From Streptomyces sp. CB02414 (GTDB taxonomy: Bacteria > Actinomycetota > Actinomycetes > Streptomycetales > Streptomycetaceae), in contig NZ_LIPF01000001.1 in NCBI RefSeq assembly GCF_001905385.1, forward strand, positions 300,765-364,764: a stretch of 64,000 bases of DNA. The letters are read 5' to 3'. Positions 24,639 to 34,749 of the stretch are shown here, one piece after another. Both the position numbers and the translations under genes were made by a program. Position 1 is the stretch's first letter. Every line of letters begins with the position of its first letter. A model generated the notes under the pieces. The model searched no databases. It saw only the letters and a program-made list of their open reading frames with translations, and had not been told where the DNA came from.

Positions 24639-25820
24639 TCAGTTGTCGTCCTCGTCGATCAGGAACCCGCGCATCGGCGACGGCGCCTGTCCCATCGGCG
24701 ACGGCCCCTGCGGACGCACCGGCGCCATCGGCTGGGTCATCGCCGGCGACATCTGCTGCTGGCCGCCGTAGGACGGACCGTTCTGGCTCGGACCGCTGCC
24801 CATCGACTGGTTGCCGCCGTAGGACGGGGCGCTCGCGCCGGCCGGTGCCATCGAGGGCGCCGGGGACGGCGGAAGCGAGGCCGTCGCGGGCGTACGCGGC
24901 GGGGCGAGCGAGTCGTCCGCCTGGGTCTCCAGCTGACGCAGCTGCGACTCCAGGTACGACTTCAGTCGCGTCCGGTACTCGCGCTCGAAGCCGCGCAGGT
25001 CCTCGACCTTGCGCTCCAGCGTGGCGCGGGCGGACTCCAGGGAGCCCATCGCGACGCGGTGCTTCTCCTGCGCGTCCCGCTCCAGGGCGTCAGCCTTGGC
25101 ACGGGCGTCCCGCTCCAGACCCTCGGCACGCGAACGCGCCTCGCCGACGATCTTGTTGGCCTCGGAACGAGCCTCGGCGATCGCCTGGTCGGCGGTCTGC
25201 TGGGCCAGTGAGAGGACACGCGCGGCGCTGTCGCCGCCGGGGCCGCCCTGACCGGGCATGCCGCCGGGACCACCAGGACCCTGCGGACCGCCCATGGGGC
25301 CGCCCATCGGGCCGCCGGGGCCCATCTGGCCCTGCATCGGACCGGGGCCGCCCTGGCCCATCGGTCCCGGACCCTGACCCATCGGGCCGGGGCCCTGCGG
25401 GCCACCCTGACCGCCGGGACCGGCGGGCAGCTGCGGGGCACCGCTCGGCAGCTGGGGCGGACCACCCATGGGGCCACCCATCTGCTGCTGCGGCGGGCCC
25501 GATATGCCGGCGGGCACCGGAGCGCCGGGACCTCGCATGCCCTGCTGGGGCATACCGCCCTGCTGCGGCGGGCCCTGCTGCTGCTGATGCTGCTGATCCT
25601 GCGGCGGTTCCGGTGGCTTGCGCATGTTCTGCTGGTTCTGCGCGGCCGCGCGCGTCGCCGCGGCCAGTTTGGCGCGCAGGTCCTCGTTCTCGCGGAGCAG
25701 TCGGGTCAGTTCGGCTTCGACCTCGTCGAGGAAGGCATCGACCTCGTCCTCGTCATAGCCTTCTCGGAGGCGGACGGTCGTGAACTGCTTGTTCCGCACG
25801 TCCTCGGGGGTCAACGGCAT
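24639..25820 (-). CDS. divIVA: DivIVA polar growth protein
   Basis: The 393-residue protein begins [35 protein letters not shown], the conserved membrane-binding N-terminal domain. A first coiled coil runs to about residue 55. Residues 60-195 are an extraordinarily Pro/Gly/Gln/Met-rich linker with many GGPMG, PQQ and GPGPMGQ motifs. A second, longer coiled coil spans about 200-300 ([35 protein letters not shown]). A second Gly/Gln/Ser/Pro region ends in [10 protein letters not shown]. In Streptomyces DivIVA marks hyphal tips and is essential for tip extension. It ends the dcw-linked block and is followed by a strong terminator. Confidence 0.97.
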   Translation of the reverse strand: MPLTPEDVRNKQFTTVRLREGYDEDEVDAFLDEVEAELTRLLRENEDLRAKLAAATRAAAQNQQNMRKPPEPPQDQQHQQQQGPPQQGGMPQQGMRGPGAPVPAGISGPPQQQMGGPMGGPPQLPSGAPQLPAGPGGQGGPQGPGPMGQGPGPMGQGGPGPMQGQMGPGGPMGGPMGGPQGPGGPGGMPGQGGPGGDSAARVLSLAQQTADQAIAEARSEANKIVGEARSRAEGLERDARAKADALERDAQEKHRVAMGSLESARATLERKVEDLRGFEREYRTRLKSYLESQLRQLETQADDSLAPPRTPATASLPPSPAPSMAPAGASAPSYGGNQSMGSGPSQNGPSYGGQQQMSPAMTQPMAPVRPQGPSPMGQAPSPMRGFLIDEDDN

Positions 25821-25875
25821 CTCTTCACCTCAACGTTGTCGTCGGCATTCGGCAAGCCCGTGTCTCTCTCATCGC

Positions 25876-26160
25876 TCACAGCCGGCTCACGATCGCGATC
25901 AGGATGTAGACGATGATCATCAGTACGAAGAAGGACAGGTCGAGCGCCACGCCCCCGAGACGCAGCGGCGGAATGAACCGCCGCAGAAGCTTCAGCGGTG
26001 GATCGGTGACAGTGTAGGTGGCCTCCAGAACGACCACCATCGCCTTGCCGGGTTGCCACGAGCGGGCGAACTGGAAGACGTAGTCCATGACCAACCGGAA
26101 GATGAGCACGATGAGGAAGCACATCAGCGCGATGTAGACGACATCCAGGACCACGCTCAT
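25876..26160 (-). CDS. YggT-family membrane protein
   Basis: The 94-residue protein has two membrane segments (about 3-22 and 70-90). The conserved central motif is YTVTDPPLKLLRRFIPPLRLGGVALDLSFFV, typical of YggT/YlmG. In Gram-positive bacteria this gene sits between sepF and divIVA, as here. The chloroplast homologue and YlmG have been linked to division or nucleoid organisation, but the function remains unclear. It lies 55 bp upstream of divIVA. Confidence 0.92.
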   Translation of the reverse strand: MSVVLDVVYIALMCFLIVLIFRLVMDYVFQFARSWQPGKAMVVVLEATYTVTDPPLKLLRRFIPPLRLGGVALDLSFFVLMIIVYILIAIVSRL

Positions 26161-26240
26161 GACCCTTGCTTCCCTCTCCCCTGAACCATCTCTCGGGCCC
26201 GTTGTCGGACCCGTGTCTTGCTCACTGCCGGTGTTGCGTC

Positions 26241-26882
26241 TCAGCTCTGGTTGAAGAACCCGCCCTCTGCGATGCGGGCCTTGTCCTCCGCCGTGACATC
26301 GACGTTAGCAGGAGACAGCAGGAACACCTTCTGCGTCACCCGCTCGATACTGCCGTGAAGACCAAACACCAAACCGGCCGCAAAGTCGACAAGTCGCTTC
26401 GCATCTGTGTCATCCATCTCAGTGAGATTCATGATCACCGGCGTGCCCTCACGGAAGTGTTCCCCGATGGTACGGGCCTCGTTGTAGGTCCGGGGGTGAA
26501 GTGTGGTGATCCGGTAGGGCTCTCGTTCGGACACGACCTTGGGCATGATGACCGGTGCGCTCTTTTCCAGGCTTGCGCGTTCTTGTGTGATGGATGCCAC
26601 GGGCGCGATACGCGCCGGGCGGCCCGATTCCGCCCCGAGCGAAGCGGATCGGGAGACCGGCTCACGCGGCGCGGGCGGCTGGACGACTCGTACCTCTTCG
26701 TCCCTTTGGGGCTGATGTGAACCGTGCGGCTGGTGCGCCGGTTCGTGCCGCCGGTGGTCCCGCTCGGGCTCCGGGTCCAGTTCGGGTTCGAAGTCGTCGT
26801 CGGGGTCGAACCCCCGGCCGTCGTACCCATCGTCCTCCACGAGGCCGAGGTAGACCGCCATCTTGCGCATCGCGCCGGCCAT
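26241..26882 (-). CDS. sepF: SepF, FtsZ-associated division protein
   Basis: The ATG at 26882 follows GGAGG at about 11 bp and gives 213 residues, the length I recall for the S. coelicolor homologue. The N-terminal [21 protein letters not shown] is the amphipathic membrane-binding helix. Residues 20-95 are an acidic, His/Pro-rich linker. The SepF (DUF552) domain lies at about 110-200 ([35 protein letters not shown]...[26 protein letters not shown]). SepF tethers FtsZ to the membrane; actinobacteria have no FtsA, and none is encoded here. The 129-bp gap upstream is relatively A/T-rich and has a CCGCC-GAAA-GGCGG hairpin. Confidence 0.96.
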   Translation of the reverse strand: MAGAMRKMAVYLGLVEDDGYDGRGFDPDDDFEPELDPEPERDHRRHEPAHQPHGSHQPQRDEEVRVVQPPAPREPVSRSASLGAESGRPARIAPVASITQERASLEKSAPVIMPKVVSEREPYRITTLHPRTYNEARTIGEHFREGTPVIMNLTEMDDTDAKRLVDFAAGLVFGLHGSIERVTQKVFLLSPANVDVTAEDKARIAEGGFFNQS

Positions 26883-27011
26883 GCTCTGAGTCCTCCGCTC
26901 TGTGGTGGATCGGCTGACGACTGCCAAGTGCCCGCCATCCACGAGGTCGTTGCGTCCGCCTTTCGGCGGTAATGACCATATTTTCTGCTGTGGTCCGACT
27001 TCTTGGCGACG

Positions 27012-27731
27012 TTACCCGAGCCTGGGGCGGACTCCGAGTACCGCAGTGCCGACGCGTACATGTGTCGCTCCGGCGGCCACGGCCTGTTCGAGGTCCGCAC
27101 TCATCCCTGCGGAGACCATGTTCGCAGCCGGATGGGCTCGGCGCACGTAGGTCGACAAATCCATGAGGCGCTCGAACGCCGCCTGTTGGCGTCCCGCGTA
27201 CTCCCCGGTGAGCGGCGCCACCGTCATCAGCCCGTCGAGCCGCAGCCCGTCGGCCCCGGCGACGAGGTCGGCCAACTCTTCGATTCCCCCGGGCGACACG
27301 CCGCCGCGGTCACCGCGCCCACCCTCCTCGGCGTCGAGGGCGACCTGGAGCAGGCAGCCCACCTCGCGCCCGGCCCGCACGGCCTCCTTCGACAGAGCTG
27401 TGACGAGCTTGGGACGGTCGACGGACTGCACGACATCCGCGTAACCGACCACCGAACGCACCTTGTTGGTCTGCAACTGACCCACGAAATGCCACGAAAG
27501 GGGCAGATCCGAGCATGCGGCGGCCTTGGGCGCGGCGTCCTGGTCACGGTTCTCGGCGACGTGGCGCACGCCGAGGTCCGCCAGGACGCGCACGTCGTCG
27601 GCGGGGTAGGTCTTGGTGACCACGATGAGGGTCACCTCGTCGCGGGGGCGGCCCGCGGCCGCACAGGCGGCGGCGATGCGCTCCTCCACTTTCGCCAGGT
27701 TTCCGGCGAGTTCCTGCTTACGGTCCGTCAT
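27012..27731 (-). CDS. YggS-family pyridoxal-phosphate homeostasis protein
   Basis: The 239-residue protein is a single-domain PLP-binding TIM barrel. The PLP lysine is in TLIVVTKTYPADDVRVLADLG near residue 38. The phosphate-binding end is SAGMSADLEQAVAAGATHVRVGTAVLG. The family (YggS/PROSC/PLPHP) controls free pyridoxal phosphate. It begins 6 bp after pgeF, so the two are probably co-translated. Its place between ftsZ and sepF is conserved across many Gram-positive bacteria. Confidence 0.94.
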   Translation of the reverse strand: MTDRKQELAGNLAKVEERIAAACAAAGRPRDEVTLIVVTKTYPADDVRVLADLGVRHVAENRDQDAAPKAAACSDLPLSWHFVGQLQTNKVRSVVGYADVVQSVDRPKLVTALSKEAVRAGREVGCLLQVALDAEEGGRGDRGGVSPGGIEELADLVAGADGLRLDGLMTVAPLTGEYAGRQQAAFERLMDLSTYVRRAHPAANMVSAGMSADLEQAVAAGATHVRVGTAVLGVRPRLG

Positions 27732-27737
27732 GCCCCA

Positions 27738-28466
27738 TCAGTCCAGCCAGACATAGCCCGCGAGCCGCCCGGTGGTGCGGTCGCGTCGGTACGAGAAGTG
27801 GTCCTTCGACTCCAGCGTGCACACCGGCGACTGCGCCCGGTCGCGCACCCCGAGGCGTTCGAGCTGTGCGTGCACCCCGGCGCTCACGTCGACCGCCGGT
27901 GTGCCCCAGCTCGTCTCGGCGTGCGCCGCCGGTTCGGCGGCGGCCACCTCGGCGCGCATCCGCTCGGGCACCTCGTAGCACCGGCCGCACACGGCGGGTC
28001 CGGTGCGGGCGGTGATGCGGGCGGGGTCGGCGCCGAGTTCGGTCATGGCGCGTACGGCGGCGGGTACGACCCCGGCGACCAGGCCGGGCCGGCCCGCGTG
28101 GGCCGCGGCGGCGACGCCGGCGACCGGGTCGGCCAGCAGGACGGGCACGCAGTCGGCGGTGAGGACGGCGAGGGCGAGACCGCGTTCGGCGGTGACGATC
28201 GCGTCGACCCGCGGGACCGGCGCGTCCCCCCAGGGACCGTCGACCACGGCGACGTCGGCGCCGTGCACCTGGTTCATCCAGACCACCCGGGCCGGGTCGA
28301 CGCCCAGCGACTTGGCCGCGAGATCCCGGTTGGCCGTGACGGCGGCGGTGTCGTCACCGACCGCGCCGCCGAGGTTGAGCTCCTCGTACGGAACGGCGCT
28401 CACTCCGCCCCACCGGTCGGTGAAGCCGAAGTGCGCGCCGTTCACGGTGTCGCGCTGTCCTATCAC
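27738..28466 (-). CDS. PgeF/YfiH-family polyphenol-oxidase-like protein
   Basis: The 242-residue protein belongs to the YfiH/LACC1 family. Metal-binding residues are visible in [15 protein letters not shown] (His), [13 protein letters not shown] (Cys) and [13 protein letters not shown] (His). Family members have been shown to act on purine nucleosides, and E. coli YfiH edits muropeptide precursors that carry L-Ser instead of L-Ala. Which applies here is not known. The GTG start overlaps the ftsZ stop (GTGA at 28463-28466), indicating coupling to ftsZ. Confidence 0.92.
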   Translation of the reverse strand: MIGQRDTVNGAHFGFTDRWGGVSAVPYEELNLGGAVGDDTAAVTANRDLAAKSLGVDPARVVWMNQVHGADVAVVDGPWGDAPVPRVDAIVTAERGLALAVLTADCVPVLLADPVAGVAAAAHAGRPGLVAGVVPAAVRAMTELGADPARITARTGPAVCGRCYEVPERMRAEVAAAEPAAHAETSWGTPAVDVSAGVHAQLERLGVRDRAQSPVCTLESKDHFSYRRDRTTGRLAGYVWLD

Positions 28467-29671
28467 TTCAAAAAGTCCGGCACGTCCAGTTCCTCGGCCG
28501 CGCTGTCCGAGTAGGTGCGGGACGGCGGGACCGGCGGCGGGGCGACCTGCGGCAGGTCGCTCACCGGCTCCGGCGCGGGGGCCGGCTCCGGCTCCTCCTT
28601 CGGCTTGACGCTGCCGAGCGAACCGAAGGACGGGCGGTTCTCGGGCTGCCGCACCGGGGTGGGCTCCTCGCGCTTGGCCGAGGAGGAGGCGCCGAGGACG
28701 TTGTCCCGCTGCTTGGACGGCGGCTGGCCCCCGTCGAAGCCGGCCGCGATCACGGTGACCCGCACCTCGTCGCCGAGGGCGTCGTCGATGACCGCGCCGA
28801 AGATGATGTTGGCCTCGGGGTGGGCGGCCTCGCTGACCAGCTGGGCGGCCTCGTTGATCTCGAACAGGCCGAGGTCGGAGCCGCCGGAGATCGAGAGCAG
28901 CACGCCCCGGGCACCGTCGATGGACGCCTCGAGCAGCGGCGAGGAGATCGCCATCTCGGCGGCGGCCACCGCGCGGTCGTCGCCGCGGGCCGAGCCGATG
29001 CCCATGAGGGCCGAACCGGCCTCGGACATGACCGACTTCACGTCCGCGAAGTCCAGGTTGATCAGGCCGGGAGTGGTGATGAGGTCGGTGATGCCCTGCA
29101 CACCGGACAGCAGCACCTGGTCGGCGGACTTGAACGCGTCGAGCACGCTGACCTGGCGGTCCGAGATGGACAGCAGCCGGTCGTTGGGGATGACGATGAG
29201 GGTGTCGACCTCTTCGCGGAGCTCGGCGATGCCGTCCTCGGCCTGGTTGGCCCGGCGCCGTCCCTCGAAGGTGAACGGGCGGGTGACCACGCCGATGGTG
29301 AGGGCGCCGAGCGAGCGGGCGATGTTGGCCACGACGGGCGCGCCGCCGGTGCCGGTGCCGCCGCCTTCACCGGCTGTCACGAAGACCATGTCGGCCCCCT
29401 TGAGGACCTCCTCGATCTCCTCGCGGTGGTCCTCGGCGGCCTTGCGGCCGACGGCCGGGTTGGCTCCGGCGCCGAGTCCGCGGGTGAGTTCGCGGCCGAC
29501 GTCGAGCTTGACGTCGGCGTCGCTCATCAACAGCGCCTGCGCGTCGGTGTTGATGGCGATGAACTCGACGCCCTTGAGACCGACCTCGATCATCCGGTTG
29601 ATGGCATTGACACCACCGCCGCCGACACCGATGACTTTGATGACTGCGAGGTAGTTCTGCGGTGCTGCCAC
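28463..29671 (-). CDS. ftsZ: Cell division protein FtsZ
   Basis: Starting at GTG 29671 with GAGAGG at about 8 bp gives 402 residues ([20 protein letters not shown]). The tubulin signature [15 protein letters not shown] lies near 105. The T7 synergy loop [11 protein letters not shown] is near 210. A variable linker (about 320-390) is Pro/Glu-rich, and the C-terminal peptide ends DVPDFLK. FtsZ polymerises into the Z-ring or, in Streptomyces aerial hyphae, into ladders of rings. The 287-bp gap before it contains at least one good promoter, consistent with separate developmental control. Confidence 0.98.
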   Translation of the reverse strand: MAAPQNYLAVIKVIGVGGGGVNAINRMIEVGLKGVEFIAINTDAQALLMSDADVKLDVGRELTRGLGAGANPAVGRKAAEDHREEIEEVLKGADMVFVTAGEGGGTGTGGAPVVANIARSLGALTIGVVTRPFTFEGRRRANQAEDGIAELREEVDTLIVIPNDRLLSISDRQVSVLDAFKSADQVLLSGVQGITDLITTPGLINLDFADVKSVMSEAGSALMGIGSARGDDRAVAAAEMAISSPLLEASIDGARGVLLSISGGSDLGLFEINEAAQLVSEAAHPEANIIFGAVIDDALGDEVRVTVIAAGFDGGQPPSKQRDNVLGASSSAKREEPTPVRQPENRPSFGSLGSVKPKEEPEPAPAPEPVSDLPQVAPPPVPPSRTYSDSAAEELDVPDFLK

Positions 29672-29777
29672 GTCGAAGGCCTCTCGCCTCGAGTTACGTG
29701 TCGCCGGCCACCGAGGCACTGATGCCCCCGCGACCCGACGACTGATGCCGATTGGGACGGTCCGTAGTGCCGACCCG

Positions 29778-29802
29778 AACCCTAACGCTGAAGTTTAGGG
29801 TT
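29778..29802 (-). promoter_or_regulatory. A/T-rich inverted repeat in the ftsZ leader
   Basis: AACCCTAA (29778-29785) and TTAGGGTT (29795-29802) form a perfect 8-bp inverted repeat with a nine-base centre. It lies between the ftsZ promoter candidate and the start codon, about 110 bp before the gene. Its A/T content is unusual for this genome. It could be an operator or an RNA hairpin; I cannot assign a protein. Confidence 0.45.
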
Positions 29803-29838
29803 ACCAGTGTGTCTGTTCCTTGGAGTCTTCTGAACAGG

Positions 29839-29868
29839 ACACTAAGTCGACAAGTGGCGCACGTTCAA
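29839..29868 (-). promoter_or_regulatory. Putative ftsZ promoter
   Basis: On the minus strand TTGAAC (29863-29868) and TAGTGT (29839-29844) are 18 bp apart, about 170 bp upstream of ftsZ. Streptomyces ftsZ is known to have several promoters in this gap, one induced during sporulation; I cannot say which one this is. Confidence 0.5.
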
Positions 29869-29958
29869 CGAACACGCCGAACCTCCCGTTTTTCTTTTCA
29901 CCCTATGTGATCAGCCGTAGCGCTGCCCAACCAGGGTGCTGGCCTGCACGTATACCCG

Positions 29959-30753
29959 TCAACTCCCTGATGACGCTGGCGCGGTGGGAACGCTCACGTC
30001 GAAGTGCCGCGCGTCGGGGGCCGCTTTCATCAGCGCGGTGAGCGCCCGGGCTTTCCGTTCGCCCTGCTCTCCACTGCCCCAGGCCACCGTCCGGTCGCCG
30101 CTCAGCTCGAGCGAGATGGCGTCGTAGGAACGGACCTTGACGGTCCGTACGTCCTCGGCGACCGCGTCCGGGAGACGGCCGGCCACCCCTACCGCCGCGC
30201 GCACCAGGCGGTCCTCGTCGAAGCGGCGCAGGCTCGCCGCGGCGTTGCCGGAACGGGCTAGGTCCAATTCCAGCTCGGGCACGCCTTTCGGGGCGCGGGA
30301 AACCGTGGCGAAACGGACGCCTTCATCGTCCACTTCCACGAACTTTCCGCCCTTTTGGACAATCAGAACCGGGGTACGCTCCGTCACTTTCAGCCCGATT
30401 CCGTGCGGCCAGGAACGCTCTACGCGAACTTCGTCGATGCGGGGCAATTCCCGGGCGAGCCGCGCCTCGATCGCCGCGGTGTCGACGGAGACGAGCGGGT
30501 CCCCGACCGGCACGTCGGCGGCCGCACGCACCTGCCCTGGCGTCAGAACACGGGTTCCGGAGACCGCCACGCGTTCCACGCGCGTCCAGTTCGAGCCGTA
30601 GAGCAGCCAGACGGTGCCGCCCGTGAGGAGTACCAGGACGACGGCCGCGACGACGACCGTGCGGAGGCGGGGCGGGCGCAGCCGCCGGGTCCGGGGCGGG
30701 CCGGACGACTCCTGCTGGCGTTCACCGCGTTCGGCGGTGGTCGGTCCGGCCAC
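29959..30753 (-). CDS. ftsQ: Cell division protein FtsQ
   Basis: The 264-residue protein has a basic cytoplasmic N-terminus of about 30 residues, one membrane segment (about 31-52) and an extracytoplasmic POTRA domain (VERVAVSGTRVLTPGQVRAAADVPVGDPLVSVDTAAIEARLARELPRI). The FtsQ beta domain with RSWPHGIGLKVTERTPV and YDAISLELSGD follows. FtsQ links FtsL and the septal synthase to the divisome. It is 25 bp downstream of murG. FtsZ follows after a long promoter-bearing gap. Confidence 0.95.
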   Translation of the reverse strand: MAGPTTAERGERQQESSGPPRTRRLRPPRLRTVVVAAVVLVLLTGGTVWLLYGSNWTRVERVAVSGTRVLTPGQVRAAADVPVGDPLVSVDTAAIEARLARELPRIDEVRVERSWPHGIGLKVTERTPVLIVQKGGKFVEVDDEGVRFATVSRAPKGVPELELDLARSGNAAASLRRFDEDRLVRAAVGVAGRLPDAVAEDVRTVKVRSYDAISLELSGDRTVAWGSGEQGERKARALTALMKAAPDARHFDVSVPTAPASSGS

Positions 30754-30778
30754 GCTCCCTGCCCTCCGTCAGACGTGT

Positions 30779-31873
30779 CTAGCGGTGTGCACGGGCGGCG
30801 ATCGCCTCGTACACCATGCCGACGAGCAGGTCGTCGGCGTCCCGGCGGCCGAACTCGGCGGCGGCGCGGGACATCTCGTACAGCTTGTGCGGGTCGGCGA
30901 GCACGGGCAGGACGTCGTGCTGCACCCACTCGGGGGTGAGGTCCGCGTCGTCGACCAGCAGGCCGCCGCCGGCCTTGACCACCGGCTGGGCGTTGAGCCG
31001 CTGTTCGCCGTTGCCGATGGGCAGCGGGACGTAGGCGGCCGGGAGTCCGACGGCGGAGAGTTCGGCGACGGTCATCGCGCCCGCGCGGCAGAGCATCATG
31101 TCGGCAGCGGCGTACGCGAGGTCCATCCGGTCCAGGTAACTTACCGGGATGTACGGGGGCATACCCGGCATCTGCTGGACCTGCGGCAGTTCGTTCTTGG
31201 GGCCTACCGCGTGCAGGATCTGGATGCCGGCCTGCTGGAGCCGGGGCGCGACCTGCTGGATCACCTCGTTGAGGCGGCGGGCGCCCTGTGAGCCGCCGGT
31301 GACCAGCAGCGTGGGCAGGTTGGGGTCGAGCCCGAACATCGCGCGGGCCTCGGGGCGGGCGGCGGCCCGGTCGAGGGTGGCGATGGAGCGGCGCAGCGGG
31401 ATGCCGATGTAGCGGGAGTTGCGCAGCTTGCTGTCGGGCGTGGACACGGCGACCTGGGCCGCGTACCGCGAACCGATCTTGTTGGCCAGGCCGGGGCGGG
31501 CGTTGGCCTCGTGGACGACGATCGGCACGCCGAGCCGCTTGGCAGCGAGGTAGCCGGGCAGGGCCACGTAGCCGCCGAAACCGACGACGGCGTCCGCCTT
31601 GGTGCGCTCCAGGATCTGCTCGGTCGCCTTGATGGTGCCGCGCAGCCGGCCCGGGACGGTGATCAGCTCGGGGGTGGGCTTGCGTGGCAGCGGTACGGCC
31701 GGGATCAGCGCCAGTTCGTACCCGCGCTCGGGTACGAGGCGGGTCTCGAGGCCGCGTTCCGTGCCCAGGGCCGTGATGCCCACGGTCGGATCCTGCCTGC
31801 GCAGGGCGTCCGCGAGGGCGAGCGCGGGCTCGATGTGGCCCGCGGTTCCTCCGCCGGCGAGTACGACATGCAC
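30779..31873 (-). CDS. murG: MurG, lipid II synthase (GlcNAc transferase)
   Basis: The 364-residue GT-B enzyme begins MHVVLAGGGTAGHIEPALALADAL, containing the first glycine-rich loop. GFGGYVALPGYLAA and LVTGGSQGARRLNEVI are the other two G-loops, and RAGAMTVAELSAVGLPAAYVPLP contains the UDP-GlcNAc site. It transfers GlcNAc from UDP-GlcNAc to lipid I on the inner face of the membrane. It starts 6 bp after the ftsW stop. Confidence 0.97.
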   Translation of the reverse strand: MHVVLAGGGTAGHIEPALALADALRRQDPTVGITALGTERGLETRLVPERGYELALIPAVPLPRKPTPELITVPGRLRGTIKATEQILERTKADAVVGFGGYVALPGYLAAKRLGVPIVVHEANARPGLANKIGSRYAAQVAVSTPDSKLRNSRYIGIPLRRSIATLDRAAARPEARAMFGLDPNLPTLLVTGGSQGARRLNEVIQQVAPRLQQAGIQILHAVGPKNELPQVQQMPGMPPYIPVSYLDRMDLAYAAADMMLCRAGAMTVAELSAVGLPAAYVPLPIGNGEQRLNAQPVVKAGGGLLVDDADLTPEWVQHDVLPVLADPHKLYEMSRAAAEFGRRDADDLLVGMVYEAIAARAHR

Positions 31874-31879
31874 CGAAAT

Positions 31880-33250
31880 TCACCGCTCTCCGGACGAGCG
31901 CGCCTTCGAGGCACGCCGTCGCATCGTGTTCCAACTCCGGGGGTTCCGCTTGGACCCGGGACCCCTGGCCCCCCGCTTTCTACCAAAGCGGGGTTGCCGC
32001 AGCGCAAGCGCCGCCCGCGCACCGGGTTCGTCACGCGCGAAGGCGATCAGCAGACCGATGGCGAACATGGTCGGCAGCAGGGCGGAACCGCCGTAGGAGA
32101 ACAGCGGGAGCGGAACACCGGCGATCGGGAGCAGCCCGAGGACCGCACCGATGTTGATCACGGCCTGGGCCGTGATCCAGGTGGTCACGCCTCCCGCGGC
32201 ATACCTCACGAACGGGTCCTCCGTGCGTCCGGCCACGCGGATACCCGCATAGCCTAGAGCCGCGAAGAGGGCGAGCACCGACAGCGTCCCCGCCAGGCCC
32301 AGCTCCTCACCGGTGACGGCGAAGATGAAGTCCGTGTGCGCTTCGGGGAGTTGGCCCCATTTCTCCACACTGGCACCGAGCCCGGATCCGAACAGTCCGC
32401 CCGAGGCGAGGGCGTAGATACCGTGCACCGCCTGCCAGCACGCGTCGCCTGGGCCGGGGTCGGTGGCGCCGAGGCAGCCCAGCCGGGCCATGCGGTTGGG
32501 GCTGGTCTTGATGAGGATGAAGCCGAGCAGCACGGCGATCGACAGCACACCGGCGAACAGCCGGGTGGGCGCGCCCGCCAGCCACAGCAGGCCGAACAGG
32601 ATCGCGGTCAGGATGATCGCCGTGCCCATGTCGCCGCCGATCATGATCAGCCCGAGCAGCATGAACGCGGCCGGCACCAGCGGCACCAGCATGTGCTTCC
32701 ACTGGGTCAGCAGCTTCTTGTCCTGCTTGCGGGCGAGCAGGTCCGCGCCCCACAGTACGAGGGCGAGCTTGCCGAACTCGCTGGGCTGGATCTGGAAGGA
32801 GCCGCCGAGCGCGATCCAGTTCTGGTTGCCGTTGACCGCGACTCCTATCCCGGGGACCTGCACCAGGATCATCAGGACGACGGCACCGGCGAGGATCGGG
32901 TAGGCCAGCGCCCGGTGCAGCTTCACCGGCATCTTCATCGCGGCCACCAGCAGCCCGGCGCCGATCAGGGCGGCCAGGGCCTGCTTGCGGAAGAAGTACG
33001 ACCCCGGCAGCGAGAGCTGGAGCGCGGTGATCTGGGAGGCCGAGTAGACCATGATCAGGCCGAGCACGGTGATCAGCGCACCGGCGCCGGAGATCAGGTA
33101 GTAGGCGGTCAGCGGCCGGTCCCAGGCGCGGCGCAGGCGTCGGTGGACGCGGAGCACGGGGTTGTCGCGCGGCTGCTTCGGGGCGGGAGGCCGTCCGGTG
33201 GCCCGCTGCACGGGCGGACGCCCGGTACGGCTCTGGGGACTACCGGGCAT
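31880..33250 (-). CDS. ftsW: FtsW, septal SEDS glycosyltransferase
   Basis: The ATG at 33250 follows GGAGG at 5 bp and gives 456 residues. The N-terminal 45 residues are basic and Pro-rich. Ten membrane segments follow. SEDS motifs are visible: GGSFQIQPSEFGKLALV near 150, IGGDMGTAIIL near 205, SGGLFGSGLGAS and KWGQLPEAHTDFIFAVTGEELG near 290-320, and FSYGGSALLPTM near 395. It polymerises lipid II at the septum together with FtsI. The basic C-terminal tail (about 45 residues) is typical of actinobacteria. Confidence 0.96.
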   Translation of the reverse strand: MPGSPQSRTGRPPVQRATGRPPAPKQPRDNPVLRVHRRLRRAWDRPLTAYYLISGAGALITVLGLIMVYSASQITALQLSLPGSYFFRKQALAALIGAGLLVAAMKMPVKLHRALAYPILAGAVVLMILVQVPGIGVAVNGNQNWIALGGSFQIQPSEFGKLALVLWGADLLARKQDKKLLTQWKHMLVPLVPAAFMLLGLIMIGGDMGTAIILTAILFGLLWLAGAPTRLFAGVLSIAVLLGFILIKTSPNRMARLGCLGATDPGPGDACWQAVHGIYALASGGLFGSGLGASVEKWGQLPEAHTDFIFAVTGEELGLAGTLSVLALFAALGYAGIRVAGRTEDPFVRYAAGGVTTWITAQAVINIGAVLGLLPIAGVPLPLFSYGGSALLPTMFAIGLLIAFARDEPGARAALALRQPRFGRKRGARGPGSKRNPRSWNTMRRRASKARSSGER

Positions 33251-33327
33251 CACGGCCTCCGCTGTACGTCGGCATGGACCGTCCCACGCGTCCCTCCCGA
33301 GATCACCCGGCGCAGGAGACGGCCGGG

Positions 33328-34749
33328 TCAGGCGCCGAGTTCGCGAACGGCCTGTGCGAACGCGTCGCCGCGCTTGTTGTAGTTGGTGAACATGTCCATG
33401 GAGGCACAGGCCGGGGCCAGCAGCACCGTGTCGCCGGGCCGGGCGAGTCGCTGCGCCTCCTGGACTGCCTGGAGCATCGCACCAGTGTCGGTCCGGTCGA
33501 GGTCGACCACGGGTACCTCGGGGGCGTGTCGCGCCAGGGCTTCGCGGATCAGCGCGCGGTCGGCGCCGATGAGTACGGCACCGCGCAGCCGCTTCGCCGC
33601 ACCCGCGACCAGCTCGTCGAAGGTGGCGCCCTTGGCCAGTCCGCCCGCGATCCAGACGATCGACTCGTAGGCGGCCAGGGACGCCTCGGTGGCGTGGGTG
33701 TTGGTGGCCTTGGAGTCGTCCACGTACGCCACGCCGTCGACGTCGGCGACGTGGGCGATGCGGTGGGCGTCGGGGGTGAAGGCGCGCAGCCCGTCCCGTA
33801 CGGCCGCGGCGGGGACGCCGAAGGCGCGGGCGAGGGCGGCGGCGGCGAGCGCGTTGGCGATGTTGTGCGGGGCCGGCGGGTTGACGTCGGAGACCTCGGC
33901 GAGCTCCTGGGCGTTCTTGTGCCGGTCCTCGACGAAGGCGCGGTCGACCAGGATGCCGTCCACGACGCCGAGTTGGGAGGGCGCCGGGGAGCCGAGGGTG
34001 AAGCCGATCGCCCGGCAGCCCTCCTCGACGTCCGCCTCGCGGACCAGGTCCTCGGTGGCCTTGTCGGCGACGTTGTAGACGCAGGCCACGCGATTGCCCT
34101 CGTAGATACGGCCCTTGTCGGCGGCGTACGCCTCCATGGAGCCGTGCCAGTCGAGGTGGTCGGGGGCGAGGTTGAGGACGGCGGCCGAGTGGGCGCGCAG
34201 GGAGGGCGCCCAGTGGAGCTGGTAGCTGGACAGCTCCACGGCGAGGACGTCGTACTGCTCGTCGCCGGTGACCGCGTCCAGCAGGGAGACGCCGATGTTG
34301 CCGACGGCGGCGGTGCGCAGACCGGCCGCCTTCAGGATCGACGCGAGCATCTGGACGGTGGTGGTCTTGCCGTTGGTGCCGGTGACGGCCAGCCACGGCG
34401 CGGAGTCCGGGCGGCGCAGGCGCCAGGCCAGTTCGACGTCGCCCCAGACCGGGACGCCGGCCTGACCGGCCGCCGTGAACAGCGGCTTGGTGGGCTTCCA
34501 GCCGGGGGCGGTGACGATCAGCTCGGTGCCGTCGGGCAGCGTGTCCCCGTCGCCGAGGCGCACGGTGATGCCGAGCGCCTCCAACTCGGCCGCCTGCGCC
34601 CGCGCGCGCTCGTCCGCGCCGTCGTTGACGACGGTCACGCGCGCGCCGAGGCCGTGCAGGACCTTGGCCGCCGGAACACCGGAGACGCCGAGTCCGGCGA
34701 CGGTGACGTGCTTGCCCTGGAATTCGAAAGGCACCGAGGAGTCGGTCAC
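33328..34749 (-). CDS. murD: MurD, UDP-MurNAc-L-Ala:D-Glu ligase
   Basis: Starting at the GTG that overlaps the mraY stop (GTGA at 34746-34749) gives 473 residues ([24 protein letters not shown]). An in-frame ATG 15 bp upstream is a possible alternative. The N-terminal Rossmann-like domain binds UDP. The ATP-binding P-loop is [11 protein letters not shown] near residue 120. [24 protein letters not shown] and [13 protein letters not shown] are Mur ligase motifs, and [10 protein letters not shown] is specific to MurD. It adds D-glutamate in peptidoglycan precursor synthesis. Confidence 0.96.
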   Translation of the reverse strand: MTDSSVPFEFQGKHVTVAGLGVSGVPAAKVLHGLGARVTVVNDGADERARAQAAELEALGITVRLGDGDTLPDGTELIVTAPGWKPTKPLFTAAGQAGVPVWGDVELAWRLRRPDSAPWLAVTGTNGKTTTVQMLASILKAAGLRTAAVGNIGVSLLDAVTGDEQYDVLAVELSSYQLHWAPSLRAHSAAVLNLAPDHLDWHGSMEAYAADKGRIYEGNRVACVYNVADKATEDLVREADVEEGCRAIGFTLGSPAPSQLGVVDGILVDRAFVEDRHKNAQELAEVSDVNPPAPHNIANALAAAALARAFGVPAAAVRDGLRAFTPDAHRIAHVADVDGVAYVDDSKATNTHATEASLAAYESIVWIAGGLAKGATFDELVAGAAKRLRGAVLIGADRALIREALARHAPEVPVVDLDRTDTGAMLQAVQEAQRLARPGDTVLLAPACASMDMFTNYNKRGDAFAQAVRELGA

